From Chlamydiota bacterium (GTDB taxonomy: Bacteria; Chlamydiota; Chlamydiia; Chlamydiales; Simkaniaceae), in the NCBI GenBank assembly GCA_029556005.1, contig JAKQGT010000147.1, forward strand, positions 1 to 5,919: 5,919 nucleotides of DNA, written 5' to 3'. Below are positions 5,451-5,919 of this stretch, one piece after another. The notes under the pieces were generated by a model, which was given only the letters and a program-made list of their open reading frames with translations, was not told the origin of the DNA and did not search any database. Each line of letters starts with the position of its first letter. The stretch's first letter is position 1. The translations under genes and the position numbers were made by a program.

Positions 5451-5919
5451 AAAAACTCCTTCAAGTTGAAGATCTCCATACTTCCTTTTCCACACTATCT
5501 AAAAAAATTAGAGCTGTCCGTGGGGTGACTTTTGATCTCTATAGAGGGGAAGCATTAGGAATCGTTGGAGAATCGGGGTGTGGCAAATCGGTCATGGCAA
5601 AAAGTATTACCCGCCTTCTCCCCCCTGTCTCTTCTAAAATTGAGAAAGGGAGAATTCTCTATAAAGGGGAGGATATTCTTCTTAAAAACGAGCGAGAGAT
5701 GCGGAAGATTCGGGGGAATGAAATCGGAATGATTTTTCAAGATCCGATGACCTCCCTCAACCCTACAATGAAAATCGGGAAGCAAATCGTAGAAGGGTAT
5801 GCTTTGCATCAACCTCATGTGTCTAAGCAAGAGATGGAGCTGCGGGTTTTAGAGCTTTTAGAGCGGGTGGGGATCCCAGACGCAGAATCTCGGATGCATC
5901 AGTATCCCCATGAACTGAG
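5447..5919 (+). CDS. oppD: Oligopeptide ABC transporter ATP-binding protein OppD (5' part, cut by window edge)
   Basis: This cytoplasmic ATPase powers peptide import through OppBC, normally together with OppF. The first 157 residues are present. They show the beta-strand start MKKLLQVEDLHTSFST, the Walker A loop GESGCGKS at residues 41-48, and the Q-loop FQDPMTSLNP with Gln at about 98. The helical domain runs to YPHEL, exactly where the LSGG signature should begin; the window ends there. The Walker B and switch histidine lie outside. The ATG overlaps the oppC stop by four bases. FQDPMTSLNP and the gene order B-C-D favour OppD over DppD, although the two are close relatives. If the gene is intact, about 320-330 residues are expected in total. 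Confidence 0.92.
   Translation, partial: MKKLLQVEDLHTSFSTLSKKIRAVRGVTFDLYRGEALGIVGESGCGKSVMAKSITRLLPPVSSKIEKGRILYKGEDILLKNEREMRKIRGNEIGMIFQDPMTSLNPTMKIGKQIVEGYALHQPHVSKQEMELRVLELLERVGIPDAESRMHQYPHEL

Noticed and set aside
5459..5473. CTTCAAGTTGAAG palindrome near the start of oppD
   Set aside because: It lies in coding sequence, is short with a one-base centre, and is not related to the palindrome at 1120-1154 beyond a few shared bases.
5265..5495. 76-codon open frame on the minus strand across the oppC/oppD joint
   Set aside because: It is antisense to two recognised genes and lacks supporting features.
5555..5830. 91-codon open frame on the minus strand inside oppD
   Set aside because: It is antisense to the Walker A and Q-loop region of oppD.

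Overview
The window is typical bacterial DNA with close gene packing and a moderate, uneven base composition. The organism is not named by the sequence. My best guess is a member of the Chlamydiota, probably an environmental (amoeba-associated) lineage. The reasons are a DhnA/FbaB-type class I aldolase as the recognisable glycolytic gene, an oppBCD peptide-importer operon of the kind chlamydiae carry, and atypical lipoprotein and TPR-like genes with no recognised family. This is inference from gene content, not proof.

Left part (1-1364, minus strand): one long reading path for a helical, TPR-like repeat protein that runs off the left edge. It is broken twice. A 35-base palindrome at 1120-1154 places a TGA in frame, and a one-base frame change near 483-491 separates the middle part from the 3' part. 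Apart from these two lesions the frame is open for about 1.36 kb, so this is a recently broken gene, a sequencing artefact at one of the sites, or less likely a gene using recoding. Its start has a strong GGAGG ribosome site, but the site is buried in a hairpin (1363-1390).

Centre (1415-3353, minus strand): fbaB, class I fructose-1,6-bisphosphate aldolase (true start most likely 2470), with its own promoter. It is preceded by an unrecognised lipoprotein gene (2565-3353), also with a good promoter and visibly more AT-rich than its neighbours.

Divergent intergenic region (3354-3606): it holds the lipoprotein promoter, a perfect 19-bp inverted repeat (3462-3512), and a second copy of the core of the palindrome that interrupts the left gene (3541-3569).

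Right part (3607-5919, plus strand): oppB, oppC and the first half of oppD, each joined by a four-base ATGA overlap. Together they encode the two membrane subunits and one ATPase of an oligopeptide ABC importer. The binding protein OppA is not encoded immediately upstream, and any oppF would lie beyond the right edge.

No tRNA, rRNA, CRISPR array, transposase gene or obvious phage gene was seen. The most noteworthy signal is the small palindromic repeat: one copy interrupts a coding frame exactly in multiples of three, flanked by TA, and a related copy lies upstream of the opp operon.
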